In this document: one piece after another, positions 1 through 7,971 of the stretch
Layout of the letters: each line of letters opens with the position of its first letter
Numbering within the stretch: position 1 is the first letter of the stretch
Assembly (NCBI GenBank): GCA_023434535.1
Contig: JAEYSR010000061.1
Coordinates: 1 to 28,981 of the forward strand
DNA length: 28,981 bases
Source of the DNA: Actinomycetes bacterium
GTDB lineage: Bacteria > Actinomycetota > Acidimicrobiia > Acidimicrobiales > Microtrichaceae
Direction: 5' to 3'
The notes under the pieces: model-generated
Seen by the model: the letters and a program-made list of their open reading frames with translations, nothing else
Told to the model about the DNA's origin: nothing
Databases searched by the model: none
Program-made: the position numbers and the translations under genes

Positions 1-33
1 GTCGTGGGTGTGGTCGCTGCCGGTGTCGTGCAC
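1..33 (-). CDS. ureG: Urease accessory GTPase UreG, N-terminal fragment (runs off the left edge)
   Basis: Only eleven codons are in the window, read from a GTG on the minus strand. They give a short His/Asp-rich peptide (VHDTGSDHTHD), like the metal-binding His-rich N-terminus of many UreG proteins. A good ribosome site (GAGGAG, plus-strand 39-44) lies 5 nt before the GTG, and the gene follows ureF in the same direction, which is the usual ureF-ureG order. UreG is the GTPase that delivers nickel to apo-urease with UreF and UreD/H. The call rests on position, ribosome site and His-rich start; no GTPase motif is inside the window. Confidence 0.7.
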   Translation of the reverse strand, partial: MHDTGSDHTHD

Positions 34-125
34 GGTGTCTCCTCGGTCGGTCGGGGTGTGGGTCGCGGCTGGCGGGGTGTGGATCGTGGATGTCGGTCGG
101 CGGTCGGGGCGTCGGGGCGGCAGGG

Positions 126-773
126 TCAGCTGCGGAAGAGGCGGGTCCGCATGGAGTGCTGGTGCTCGACGTCGATCTCGTTCATCGGGCTCGAGGCGTG
201 GGGCAGGTCGTCGGGCCCGAGCACTCCGGCGGTCGATGCGGCGACGGCCTCGATGTCGGGCTGCAGGCCGTGGAGGACGGCGGCGACGTCGAACGGGTCG
301 AGCGACAGGAGGCGGAGACCCGAGGCGGCGAGGGTGGCCGCGGCGCCGTGGACGCTGGCGAGGGCCGTCTCGTCGGGATCGCAGCCGACGGCGGCCGCGA
401 CGAGGCCGAGCGCCACGGGTTGGACCGGCGGCCGTCCGTCGCCCAGCGCGATCGTCGCGTCCGGGACGACCCGCGCCGCGGTGCGGGCCAGGGAGCGCCC
501 CAACGACCTCGCCGTCGAGCGTGCCGTCGCGCTCGGTGTGCGGACGCACCACGCCTCGTCGACGTCGTCGGGAGCGGCGCCCGCGGCAGCCAGACGGGCC
601 GCGCCGGCGTCGGTGCGACCGGTGGTCCAGAGCCGGCAGGTCACGTACTCGGCGAGCGACGACGGATCCGTCACCCGGGCGGCCTCGACGGCCGCCTCCA
701 GCCCGTGGCTGTGCGCGTGGGTCCCGTCGGGGAACCGCCCGTCGGCGAGGAGCAGCAGCGGGGCGAGGGCCAT
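126..773 (-). CDS. ureF: Urease accessory protein UreF
   Basis: 215 aa. The N-terminus LLLLADGRFPDGTHAHSHGLE resembles the UreF signature (LLL-D-R-P-G-AHSHG-E), and the protein ends in an MRTRLF-type tail as UreF proteins do. It is all-alpha and Ala-rich, and near the usual UreF length of about 210-230 aa. UreF bridges UreD/H and UreG in the complex that carbamylates the active-site lysine and inserts nickel into urease. The ATG lies 18 nt after the ureC stop, so the two are co-transcribed, and ureG follows. No ureE-like gene lies between ureC and ureF, so nickel donation must rely on UreG's His-rich end or on a ureE elsewhere. Confidence 0.9.
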   Translation of the reverse strand: MALAPLLLLADGRFPDGTHAHSHGLEAAVEAARVTDPSSLAEYVTCRLWTTGRTDAGAARLAAAGAAPDDVDEAWCVRTPSATARSTARSLGRSLARTAARVVPDATIALGDGRPPVQPVALGLVAAAVGCDPDETALASVHGAAATLAASGLRLLSLDPFDVAAVLHGLQPDIEAVAASTAGVLGPDDLPHASSPMNEIDVEHQHSMRTRLFRS

Positions 774-791
774 GGACTCGTGGGCGACGGC

Positions 792-2537
792 TCAGAACAG
801 GAAGTACCGCTGCGCCATCGGGAGCTCCGTGGCGGGGTCCTGTTCGATCGTGTCGCCGTCGACGGTGACCATGAACGTGTCGGGATCGACGGTGATGTCG
901 GGCAGCGCGTCGTTGTTGACCATGTCGGCCTTGGTCGCCCCGCGGCAGTCGCCGACCGGGACGAGTCGGCGGTCCAGGCCCAGGCGCTCGTCGAGCCCGT
1001 CCTCGATCGCGGCCGGCGCGACGAAGGCCAGCGACGTGTGGCCCGCCGTGCGACCGAACGCCCCGAACATCGGTCGGGGCAGCACGGGCTGCGGCGTCGG
1101 GATCGAGGCGTTGGCGTCCCCCATGGCCCCCCAGGCGATCACGCCGCCCTTGATGACGACGTGGGGGCGGACGCCGAAGAACCGGGGGTCGTAGAGGACG
1201 AGGTCGGCGAGCTTGCCCGGCTCGACCGATCCGATCTCGCCCTCCAGACCGTGGGCCACCGCCGGGCAGATCGTGTACTTGGCGACGTAGCGGCGGGCCC
1301 GGTGGTTGTCGGCCCGACCGTCGCCGGTCAGCGCACCGCGCCGACGCTTCATCACGTGGGCGGTCTGCCACGTCCGGATGACGACCTCGCCGATGCGGCC
1401 CATGGCCTGGGAGTCGGACCCGATCATGGAGATCGCGCCGAGGTCGTGCAGGACGTCCTCGGCCGCGATCGTGGAGGGACGGATGCGGCTCTCGGCGAAC
1501 GCCAGATCCTCGGGGACCGACGGGTTGAGGTGGTGGCAGACGATGAGCATGTCGAGGTGCTCGTCCGCCGTGTTCACGGTGTGGGGACGGGTCGGGTTCG
1601 TCGAGCTCGGAAGGACGTTGGGCACCCCGGCGACCGTGATGATGTCGGGCGCGTGGCCGCCTCCGGCACCCTCGGTGTGGTACGAGTGGATCGACCGTCC
1701 GGCGATCGCCGCCAAGGTCGTCTCCACGAAGCCGGCCTCGTTGAGGGTGTCGGTGTGCAGCGACGCCTGGACCCCCGCCTCGTCGCAGACCCGGAGGCAC
1801 GCGTCGATGGCGGCGGGCGTCGACCCCCAGTCCTCGTGGAGCTTGAACCCGCTGGCGCCGGCCCGGAGCTGCTCCCACATGGAGTCCGCCGACACCGTGT
1901 TGCCCTTGCCGAGCAGCACCAGGTTGACCGGCCACGCATCCATCGACGTCAGCATCGAGGACAGGTGGAACGGCGAGGACGTGACCGTCGTGGCCTTGGT
2001 CCCCTCGGCGGGCCCGGTGCCGCCACCGATGACGGTGGTGATCCCGGTGGCCAGCGCGGTGTCGAGCACCTGCGGGCAGATGAGGTGCACGTGGCAGTCG
2101 ATTGCACCAGCGGTGAGGATCCGTCCGTTTCCGGCGAGCACCTCGGTCGACGGGCCGATCACCAGGTCGGGGTGGACCCCGTCCATCGTGTCGGGGTTGC
2201 CGGCCTTGCCGAGCGCCACGATCCGGCCGTCCTTGATGCCGACGTCGGCCTTCACCACGCCCCAGTGGTCGAGGACCACCGCGCCGGTGATGACCATGTC
2301 GGGCGCGCCCTGGGCGGAGGTCCGCAACGACTGGCCCATGGACTCGCGGATGACCTTGCCGCCCCCGAAGACCGCCTCGTCGCCGGCGAGGCTCCGTCCC
2401 TCCGGGCTGCGCGGTCCGCCGGAGAGGTCCTGCTCGATCTCGATCAGGAGGTCGGTGTCGGCCAGGCGGATGCGGTCGCCGACGGTGGGTCCGTAGAGGG
2501 CGGCGTAGCGGGCCCGGGTGAGTGCGGGTCCGCTCAC
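792..2537 (-). CDS. ureC: Urease alpha subunit (catalytic)
   Basis: 581 aa, slightly longer than the usual 567-573 aa. Hydrolyses urea to ammonia and carbamate at a dinickel site in the cytoplasm. All catalytic residues are visible: His149 and His151 (CHVHLICPQ), the carbamylated Lys232 (GFKLHEDWG), His261 (SLHTDTLNE), His287 (SYHTEGAGGGH), the general-acid His335 on the mobile flap (VCHHLNP) and Asp375 (IGSDSQAMGR). The start is a GTG whose GTGA overlaps the stop of the upstream ureAB gene, implying translational coupling. The C-terminus MAQRYFLF matches the family. I see no defect, so the enzyme should be active once nickel is inserted. Confidence 0.97.
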   Translation of the reverse strand: MSGPALTRARYAALYGPTVGDRIRLADTDLLIEIEQDLSGGPRSPEGRSLAGDEAVFGGGKVIRESMGQSLRTSAQGAPDMVITGAVVLDHWGVVKADVGIKDGRIVALGKAGNPDTMDGVHPDLVIGPSTEVLAGNGRILTAGAIDCHVHLICPQVLDTALATGITTVIGGGTGPAEGTKATTVTSSPFHLSSMLTSMDAWPVNLVLLGKGNTVSADSMWEQLRAGASGFKLHEDWGSTPAAIDACLRVCDEAGVQASLHTDTLNEAGFVETTLAAIAGRSIHSYHTEGAGGGHAPDIITVAGVPNVLPSSTNPTRPHTVNTADEHLDMLIVCHHLNPSVPEDLAFAESRIRPSTIAAEDVLHDLGAISMIGSDSQAMGRIGEVVIRTWQTAHVMKRRRGALTGDGRADNHRARRYVAKYTICPAVAHGLEGEIGSVEPGKLADLVLYDPRFFGVRPHVVIKGGVIAWGAMGDANASIPTPQPVLPRPMFGAFGRTAGHTSLAFVAPAAIEDGLDERLGLDRRLVPVGDCRGATKADMVNNDALPDITVDPDTFMVTVDGDTIEQDPATELPMAQRYFLF

Positions 2538-3250
2538 GATGCGCCTCCGGCTGTGCTGTCGTCGGTTGTGCTGTCGTCGGTTGTGCTGTCGTCGGAGGTG
2601 GTGTGGGTCGCGCCGGGGGAGTGGAGGCCACGGAACCCGGCCGTGATGCCCTCGCCGGCGAAGGCGACGAGCTCGACGTCCATCGTGATCCCCGGTTCGA
2701 ACCGGACGCTGGTGCCCGCCGGGACGGCGAGCCGCCGGCCGACCGCCGCCTGCCGGTCGAAGACGAGGGCCTCGTTCGCCTCGGCGAAGTGGAAGTGCGA
2801 TCCGACCTGGACCGGTCGGTCCCCGCTGTTCGACACCGTCAGCGACACGAGGTCACGGCCCTCCAGCAGCACCACGTCGTCGTCGGCCAGCAGGACCTCG
2901 CCGGGGACGATCCTCACGGTCACGTCCTCGGTCGGGTCGGCCGGGGCGGGCTGGATCGGGTCGTGCAGGGTGACGAGCTTGGTGCCGTCGGGGAACGTGG
3001 CCTCGACCTGCAGCTCGTCGATCAGGACCTCGACGCCGTCCATGACGTCGCTCGTGCTGAGGACGTCACGTCCCGCCGACATGATGGCGGCGACCGACAT
3101 GCCGTCCCGCGCCGCCTCGAGCACCCATGAGCTCAGCACCGCCACCGCTTCGGGGTGGTTCAGCAGGAGCCCGCGCTCCTGACGTCGTCGTGCGACGTCC
3201 GCGGCGCCGTGCAGCAGCAGGCGTTCCTGTTCGTGGGGGGTGAGGAGCAT
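2534..3250 (-). CDS. ureAB: Fused urease gamma-beta subunit (UreA-UreB)
   Basis: 238 aa from the ATG at 3250. Residues 1 to about 105 are urease gamma (MLLTPHEQERLLLHGAADVA at the start; LVTLHDPI near the end). Residues about 115-215 are urease beta (GEVLLADDD; QVGSHFHFAEAN; GFRG). Such fusions are known in Helicobacter and some actinobacteria. I chose this start because MLLTPHEQ is the normal gamma N-terminus and GGAGG lies 4 nt upstream; an in-frame ATG 17 codons earlier lacks family similarity. After the beta domain comes a low-complexity tail of about 25 residues rich in Asp, Ser and Thr, encoded by a 15-bp tandem repeat. The gene leads the operon ureAB-ureC-ureF-ureG. Confidence 0.93.
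   Translation of the reverse strand: MLLTPHEQERLLLHGAADVARRRQERGLLLNHPEAVAVLSSWVLEAARDGMSVAAIMSAGRDVLSTSDVMDGVEVLIDELQVEATFPDGTKLVTLHDPIQPAPADPTEDVTVRIVPGEVLLADDDVVLLEGRDLVSLTVSNSGDRPVQVGSHFHFAEANEALVFDRQAAVGRRLAVPAGTSVRFEPGITMDVELVAFAGEGITAGFRGLHSPGATHTTSDDSTTDDSTTDDSTAGGAS
2552..2595. repeat. 15-bp tandem repeat, about 2.9 copies, in the ureAB 3' end
   Basis: The unit TGTGCTGTCGTCGGT is repeated head to tail at 2552-2566, 2567-2581 and 2582-2595 without mismatch. Being a multiple of 3, it encodes a repeated pentapeptide (DDSTT-type) in the C-terminal tail of UreAB. Identical copies point to recent slippage, so copy number may vary between strains. Confidence 0.9.
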
Positions 3251-3340
3251 GCGGCCTCCGTGACGCGCGAGGTCTGCGGATGTGCGGCCCGATCGGTTCA
3301 CCGGTCCGGGGACGTCCGCCGTCGGGCCGGTGTGGTCGGG

Positions 3341-3346
3341 ACCCTA
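3341..3346 (-). promoter_or_regulatory. Candidate -10 box of the urease operon
   Basis: On the minus strand the hexamer reads TAGGGT, a good actinobacterial TANNNT -10 element. It would give a 5' leader of roughly 80 nt before the ureAB ATG at 3250, which has its own GGAGG site. No convincing -35 box is visible. Confidence 0.4.
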
Positions 3347-3378
3347 CTCCGGCGCGCTCCGGCCCCATGACGCTGGAC

Positions 3379-3423
3379 TCTCTGTGCAACCACCGTCGTC
3401 CCACGACGCGGAGCGCACAGAGA
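3379..3423 (+). repeat. 45-bp palindromic element, copy A
   Basis: Outer arms TCTCTGTGC (3379-3387) and GCACAGAGA (3415-3423) are perfect 9-bp inverted repeats. An inner hairpin is made by CGTCGT (3394-3399) and ACGACG (3403-3408). It lies between the divergent ureAB and GST genes, just upstream of the ureAB -10 box. Copy B follows about 60 bp later. Copy C at 28738-28782, read on the minus strand, matches this copy at 35 of 45 positions. Confidence 0.8.
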
Positions 3424-3438
3424 TGTCAGCCGACGTCG

Positions 3439-3484
3439 CTCTGTGTGCAGTGGGCGCTGCTCCACGACGCGTTGTGCACAGAGA
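3439..3484 (+). repeat. 45-bp palindromic element, copy B
   Basis: Arms CTCTGTG (3439-3445) and CACAGAG (3477-3483). The 46-nt copy matches copy A (3378-3423) at 33 of 46 positions, with the right half (CCACGACGCG and GCACAGAGA) best conserved. It lies just upstream of the GST promoter region. Confidence 0.7.
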
Positions 3485-3524
3485 GTGAGTCGGTGCCGCG
3501 GCGGCTGTGGGGTAGGAAGGTCCC

Positions 3525-4589
3525 ATGACCGACGAGGCAGCCGACCAGCAGGACCAGGCGCAGGGCGTCTACGTGATCGACGGGGGCGGGTTCGAGCGGG
3601 ACACCCGCTACATCGGGACCCGCATCACCCGCGACGGGCGCGACGGCTACCCCGTCGAGCCGGGTCGCTACCGGCTGATCGTGAGCCGTGCCTGTCCCTG
3701 GGCGAGCCGGCTGATCATCGTCCGGCGGCTCCTCGGTCTCGAGGACGTGCTGTCGATGGGCGTGGCGGCGCCGACGCACGACCCGACGAGCTGGAACTTC
3801 GACCTCGATCCGGGCGGGGTCGACCCGGTGCTCGGCATCCACAAGCTCCAGGAGGCGTACTTCAAGCGGATCCCCGACTACCCGAAGGGCATCACGGTTC
3901 CGGCGATCGTCGACATCCCGACCGGCGAGGTGGTCACGAACGACTTCGTGCCGATGAGCCTGGACCTGTCCTCGGAGTGGACCGAGTACCACCGCGACGG
4001 CGCACCCGACCTCTATCCCGAGGCCTGGCGCGACGAGATGGAAGAGGTCATGCGTCCGATCTACACCGAGATCAACAACGGGGTGTACCGGTGCGGCTTC
4101 GCCGGATCGCAGCAGGCCTACGAGGACGCCTTCGAGCGTCTCTTCGCCCAGCTCGACGCGGTGTCGGAGCGTCTTGAGAACCGTCGCTACCTGGTCGGCG
4201 ACCACATCACCGAGGCCGACATCCGGCTGTTCACCACGCTGGTGCGCTTCGACGCCGTCTACCACGGGCACTTCAAGTGCAACCGCCAGAAGCTGTCCGA
4301 GATGCCGGTGCTCTGGGCCTACGCCCGGGACCTGTTCCAGACCCCCGGGTTCGGCGACACGGTCGACTTCGACCACATCAAGTCGCACTACTACGAGGTC
4401 CATCGGGACATCAATCCCACCGGGATCGTCCCGCTCGGACCGTCGCTCGACAACTGGCTGGAGCCCCACGGGCGCGAGGAGCTGGGTGGGACTCCGTTCG
4501 GCGACGGCACGCCGCCCGGTCCGCTCGCCGCGTCGGACGTGGTCGCCGACCAGCTGGGCGTGCACCGCCTCACCGAACCGGCGGACTGA
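3525..4589 (+). CDS. Xi-class glutathione S-transferase (glutathionyl-hydroquinone reductase family)
   Basis: 354 aa, the usual xi-class (ECM4/YqjG) length. The thioredoxin-like N-terminal domain carries SRACPWASR with catalytic Cys57 and the family's CPWA motif. The C-terminal helical domain (about 170-310) has the GST signature YLVGDHITEADIRLF and the family's RFDAVYHGHFKCN. These enzymes reductively remove glutathione from quinone conjugates. Most actinomycetes make mycothiol instead of glutathione, so the natural thiol here may differ; that is inference. It is a single gene, divergent from urease, with a strong hairpin 5 nt after its stop. TAGGAA lies 6 nt before the ATG and may be a weak -10 of a leaderless mRNA; AGGAAGG could instead act as a ribosome site. 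Confidence 0.9.
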   Translation: MTDEAADQQDQAQGVYVIDGGGFERDTRYIGTRITRDGRDGYPVEPGRYRLIVSRACPWASRLIIVRRLLGLEDVLSMGVAAPTHDPTSWNFDLDPGGVDPVLGIHKLQEAYFKRIPDYPKGITVPAIVDIPTGEVVTNDFVPMSLDLSSEWTEYHRDGAPDLYPEAWRDEMEEVMRPIYTEINNGVYRCGFAGSQQAYEDAFERLFAQLDAVSERLENRRYLVGDHITEADIRLFTTLVRFDAVYHGHFKCNRQKLSEMPVLWAYARDLFQTPGFGDTVDFDHIKSHYYEVHRDINPTGIVPLGPSLDNWLEPHGREELGGTPFGDGTPPGPLAASDVVADQLGVHRLTEPAD

Positions 4590-4594
4590 TCCCT

Positions 4595-4643
4595 GTTCTG
4601 TTGTGCGAGGAGCCACCGAACGGTGGCTCTCGCACAACAGAAC
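4595..4643 (+). terminator. Long hairpin 3' of the GST gene (hairpin family 2, copy 1)
   Basis: Left arm 4595-4618 and right arm 4621-4643 pair over 23 of 24 positions with a single bulge; the tip reads CCGAACGG. It starts 5 nt after the GST stop. No T-tract follows, as is common for actinobacterial terminators. The left arm matches the hairpin at 22125-22148 at 23 of 24 positions, so this is a repeated element. Confidence 0.75.
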
Positions 4644-4683
4644 GTCGATGCAGCGGGCGGGGTCGCAGATGCGAGGTCGCGAG

Positions 4684-4689
4684 TAGGGT
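4684..4689 (+). promoter_or_regulatory. Candidate -10 box of the molybdate operon
   Basis: TAGGGT ends 9 nt before the ATG at 4699 and no Shine-Dalgarno is present, which suggests a leaderless or very short-leader mRNA. Confidence 0.45.
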
Positions 4690-4698
4690 GCGGGTCGC

Positions 4699-5097
4699 AT
4701 GTCCAAGTACGGAACGACCCAGGTGGCCGAGCTGCTCGGCGTCAGCGTGGACACGGTCCGCCGCTGGTGCGACGAGGGTCGGCTGCCCACCACCCGTGAC
4801 GACGGCGGCCGACGCCTGGTCGACGGCCGCGACCTGGCCGCCTACCTGAGCGCCCAGGCCCCGGCGTACGAGGTCAGCTCCGACGAGCTGCACTCGGCTC
4901 GCAACCGCTTCACCGGCATCGTGACCAGGGTCGAGCGCGACGGCGTCGCTGCGATCGTCGAGATCCACGCTCCGCCGCACCGACTGGTGTCGCTCCTGAC
5001 ACGGGAGGCGGTCGACGAGCTGGACCTGCAGCCGGGCGACCTGGCCACGGCATCGGTGAAGTCCACCAACGTCACCGTGGAGGTGCCCCGCCCGTGA
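4699..5097 (+). CDS. HTH-TOBE molybdate-binding regulator
   Basis: 132 aa. Residues about 5-55 form a MerR/excisionase-type helix-turn-helix (TTQVAELLGVSVDTVRRWCD, then a GRRLVDGRDL wing). Residues about 67-130 form a single TOBE (mop) molybdate-binding domain (ARNRFTGIVTRV, ending VKSTNVTVE). It is therefore a one-component Mo sensor analogous to ModE but built differently. Its stop overlaps the modA start (GTGA), so it is made in fixed proportion with the transporter and probably autoregulates the operon. That role is inferred from domains and position. A mop-like storage role is less likely because of the HTH. Confidence 0.85.
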   Translation: MSKYGTTQVAELLGVSVDTVRRWCDEGRLPTTRDDGGRRLVDGRDLAAYLSAQAPAYEVSSDELHSARNRFTGIVTRVERDGVAAIVEIHAPPHRLVSLLTREAVDELDLQPGDLATASVKSTNVTVEVPRP

Positions 5098-5936
5098 TCA
5101 CCCGCCCGCACCCGTCACGCGTCGCCGCACCGCTGCTCGCGCTGCTGCTGGGGTTCGGACTCGTCGCCTCCGCATGCGGCGGTGACGACTCCAGCAGCTC
5201 GTCCACGACCGCCAGCACGTCGACCACGGGGGCCGGGCCGAAGGTCACCGGCCCTGTCACGGTGTCGGCCGCGGCGTCGCTCAAGGAGACGTTCACGGCG
5301 ATCGCCGCGGCGTTCGAGGAGGCCAACCCCGATGCGAAGGTGACGCTCAACTTCGGCTCGTCGGGAGACCTGGCCACCCAGATCCAGAGCGGGGCGCCCG
5401 CCGACGTCGCCGCCTTCGCCGCAGAGTCCAACATGACGACCCTCGACGACGCCGGTCTCCTCGACGGCGGGTACGAGATCTTCGCCACCAACGAGCTCAT
5501 CATCGTGACCAAGCCCGGCAACCCCGAGAAGATCGACGGACTCGCAGGACTGGCGGCGGCTGCCGACACGGGCGGGACCATCTCGCTCTGCGCGGAGACG
5601 GCGCCGTGCGGGAAGTACGCGAACCAGGTGCTCACGGCAGCGGGTGTGACGATCCCGGCCGACAGGGTGACCCGGGGCCAGGACGTCCGGGCGACGCTCG
5701 CGGCGGTCACCGAGGGCGATGCCGCTGCGGCGATCGTGTACGTCACCGATGCGGAGGCTGCCTCCGAGGAGGTGGACACGATCGAGATCCCCGAGGACCA
5801 GAACGCCGTGGCCAAGTACCCGATCGGGGTGGTCGCAGCCACCACGAACGCTGCCGCCTCGACGGCCTTCAAGGAGTTCGTGCTCGGCCCCGAGGCCCAG
5901 AAGATCCTCGCCGGGGCCGGGTTCGGCGCGCCGTGA
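5094..5936 (+). CDS. modA: Molybdate ABC transporter substrate-binding lipoprotein
   Basis: 280 aa. The N-terminal signal ends in a lipobox-like VASAC, so the protein is probably a membrane-anchored lipoprotein, followed by a Ser/Thr-rich linker. The mature part matches ModA: VSAAASLKETF near the start, then NFGSSGDLATQIQSGAPADV, which bind the oxyanion, and later AKYPIGVVAAT. It captures molybdate (or tungstate) outside the membrane for ModBC. The GTG start overlaps the upstream regulator's stop. The order regulator-modA-modB-modC supports the call. Confidence 0.93.
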   Translation: MITRPHPSRVAAPLLALLLGFGLVASACGGDDSSSSSTTASTSTTGAGPKVTGPVTVSAAASLKETFTAIAAAFEEANPDAKVTLNFGSSGDLATQIQSGAPADVAAFAAESNMTTLDDAGLLDGGYEIFATNELIIVTKPGNPEKIDGLAGLAAAADTGGTISLCAETAPCGKYANQVLTAAGVTIPADRVTRGQDVRATLAAVTEGDAAAAIVYVTDAEAASEEVDTIEIPEDQNAVAKYPIGVVAATTNAAASTAFKEFVLGPEAQKILAGAGFGAP

Positions 5937-5946
5937 GCCGCTCGCG

Positions 5947-6744
5947 ATGACACGAGGGCGCCGCCCGCCGCCGGTCGCCGTCATCGCACTGGCGGGGCTC
6001 GCCGCGTCGCTCTTCGTCCTGCCGCTCGTCGGTCTGGTCCTGCGGGTTCCGTGGAGCTCCATCGTCGACGACCTCACCACGAGCGAGGCTGTCGATGCGC
6101 TGCGCCTCTCGCTGATCTGCACGCTGTCGGCGACCGTGCTGTCGGTCCTCCTGGGGATGCCGCTCGCGTGGGTGCTGGCCCGCGTGCCGTTCCCCGGACG
6201 ATCGGTGCTCAGGGCCCTGGTGCTCCTGCCGCTCGTCCTGCCGCCGGTGGTCGGCGGCGTCGCCCTGCTGTCGGCGTTCAGCCGGACCGGGGTGGTCGGG
6301 CGGCCGCTGTACGACTGGTTCGGGATCCAGCTCACGTTCTCCACGGCGGGCGTCGTCCTGGCCGCGACCTTCGTGGCCCTCCCGTTCTTCGTGATCACCG
6401 TCGAGGCCGCGCTGCGCAGCGTCGACCAGCGCTACGAGGAGGTGTCGTCCACGCTCGGCGCCGGTCGCTGGACGACGTTCCGCACCGTGACGCTGCCGAT
6501 GATCGGACCGTCGGTCGGAGCTGGAGCGGTTCTCGCAGGTGCCCGGGCGCTCGGGGAGTTCGGGGCCACGATCACCTTCGCCGGCAACATCGTCGGCCGC
6601 ACCCAGACCCTGCCTCTCGCCATCTACGAGGCGCTGCAGGGCGACGTCAACGTGGCGATCGGGCTCAGCCTCGTGCTGCTCGCGGTCAGCCTGCTCGTGA
6701 TGGTCGTCGCCATGCGCGACCGTTGGAGGGGCGTCGATGTCTGA
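5947..6744 (+). CDS. modB: Molybdate ABC transporter permease
   Basis: 265 aa with about five or six hydrophobic segments. It has the binding-protein-dependent permease EAA-type loop (ALGEFGATITFAGNIVGRTQ, near residues 200-220), typical of ModB/CysT proteins, and the ModB-like LPLVLPPVVGG. It forms the membrane channel for molybdate. The ATG lies 10 nt after the modA stop, and the 3' end overlaps modC by 8 nt. The frame stays open upstream into modA, but family similarity begins at this ATG (MTRGRRPPP, then the first membrane segment). Confidence 0.92.
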   Translation: MTRGRRPPPVAVIALAGLAASLFVLPLVGLVLRVPWSSIVDDLTTSEAVDALRLSLICTLSATVLSVLLGMPLAWVLARVPFPGRSVLRALVLLPLVLPPVVGGVALLSAFSRTGVVGRPLYDWFGIQLTFSTAGVVLAATFVALPFFVITVEAALRSVDQRYEEVSSTLGAGRWTTFRTVTLPMIGPSVGAGAVLAGARALGEFGATITFAGNIVGRTQTLPLAIYEALQGDVNVAIGLSLVLLAVSLLVMVVAMRDRWRGVDV

Positions 6745-7876
6745 GCGACCGCAGGACGGAGCGGCCCTTGGCGGAGCCTCGCCCGACGAGTGGTCGCGGG
6801 GACCGGTGGTCGCGAGCGCGGACATCGGTCTGCGGCTGGGGAGGCTGGACCTCGGCGCGACTGTGGAGGTCCGGAGCGGCGAGGTGCTGGCCGTCCTCGG
6901 CCCCAACGGCTCGGGCAAGTCCACTCTGCTGCGGTGCCTGGCCGGGTTGCGGGCGATCGACACCGGCCGCATCGAGCTGGCGGGCGCGGTGGTGGACGAC
7001 CCGGCCACGAGCACCTTCGTCGTCCCCGAGCGACGCCACGTCGGCGTCGTGTTCCAGGACCACCTCCTCTTCCCCCACAAGGACCTGACGGCCAACGTGG
7101 CGTTCGGCCTGCGCGCACGGGGCGTCGATCGCCGTGAGGCGGACAGGCGGGCCGCCGAGTGGCTCGGCCGTGTCGGACTCGCCGGGCTGGAGCGCTCCCG
7201 CCCGGGCGCCGTCTCGGGGGGCCAGGCGCAGCGGGCCGCGCTGGCCCGTGCTCTGATCACCGATCCCGACCTGCTCCTGCTGGACGAGCCGCTGTCGGCC
7301 CTCGACGTCGGGACCCGCACCGGGCTCCGTCGGGACCTGCGTCGACACCTCGGGGAGTTCGGGGGAGCCACGGTGATCGTCACCCACGACGCGCTCGACG
7401 CCCTCGCTCTGGCGGACCGCGTGGTGGTCCTCGAGGACGGTCGCGTGACCCAGCACGGCACCCTGGCCGACGTGACGGGAACGCCGCGCACCCCGTACGT
7501 CGCCGAGCTGATGGGCACGAACCTGCTGCTCGGTCGAGCGGCCGGCGTGGTCGTCGAGCTCGTCGGCGCCACCGGTGGGGGCACCGGCGCGTCGGTGACG
7601 GTGGCGGAGCCCCGCACGGGCGACGTCCTGGTGCTCGTCCGCCCGAGCTCTGTGACCGTGTCGACCGAGGAGCCCGCCGGAAGCCAGCGGAACCGCTGGC
7701 CGGCGACGGTCGCCGGGTTCGACCTCCTGAGCGAGCGGATCCGGGTGCGGACCGACGGACCGGTCCCGCTCGTCGCCGAGGTCACCCGGGCCGCGGTCGC
7801 GGAGCTCGGGCTGGTCGAGGGGAGCGTGGTGTGGACCGCGGTCAAGGCCACGGATCTCGACGTCGTCGAGCGCTGA
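6737..7876 (+). CDS. modC: Molybdate ABC transporter ATPase
   Basis: 379 aa. Walker A GPNGSGKST (55-63), Q-loop VVFQDHLLFPH, signature VSGGQAQR (about 159-166), Walker B LLLLDEP (about 179-185) and switch His in VIVTHD are all present. After about residue 255 there is a C-terminal TOBE-like regulatory domain, as in ModC. It powers molybdate import with ModB. The start overlaps modB by 8 nt. It ends the operon; a nested inverted repeat follows about 20 nt after the stop. Confidence 0.93.
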   Translation: MSERPQDGAALGGASPDEWSRGPVVASADIGLRLGRLDLGATVEVRSGEVLAVLGPNGSGKSTLLRCLAGLRAIDTGRIELAGAVVDDPATSTFVVPERRHVGVVFQDHLLFPHKDLTANVAFGLRARGVDRREADRRAAEWLGRVGLAGLERSRPGAVSGGQAQRAALARALITDPDLLLLDEPLSALDVGTRTGLRRDLRRHLGEFGGATVIVTHDALDALALADRVVVLEDGRVTQHGTLADVTGTPRTPYVAELMGTNLLLGRAAGVVVELVGATGGGTGASVTVAEPRTGDVLVLVRPSSVTVSTEEPAGSQRNRWPATVAGFDLLSERIRVRTDGPVPLVAEVTRAAVAELGLVEGSVVWTAVKATDLDVVER

Positions 7877-7898
7877 GCACCCGCCCGACCGCCGAACT

Positions 7899-7930
7899 CG
7901 GATCGCAGCGGCCGCTGACACGTCGATCCG
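7899..7930 (+). terminator. Candidate terminator of the mod operon
   Basis: Nested inverted repeat: outer arms CGGATCG (7899-7905) and CGATCCG (7924-7930) enclose the perfect palindrome CAGCGGCCGCTG (7906-7917). It lies 22 nt after the modC stop. There is no T-tract. Confidence 0.5.
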
Positions 7931-7971
7931 ATCCACGTTCCGACGGTGCTGCAGCGGATGCGTGACGGCGA

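Noticed and set aside
90..3182. Long open frame of 1030 codons on the plus strand across the urease genes
   Set aside because: It is antisense to ureF, ureC and ureAB, which have clear family motifs. GC-rich codon bias leaves long stop-free shadow frames; its product is low-complexity Arg/Gly/Val-rich sequence.
3379..3484. CRISPR-like array
   Set aside because: Only two diverged palindromic copies with no uniform spacers and no cas genes; fits a palindromic repeat instead.
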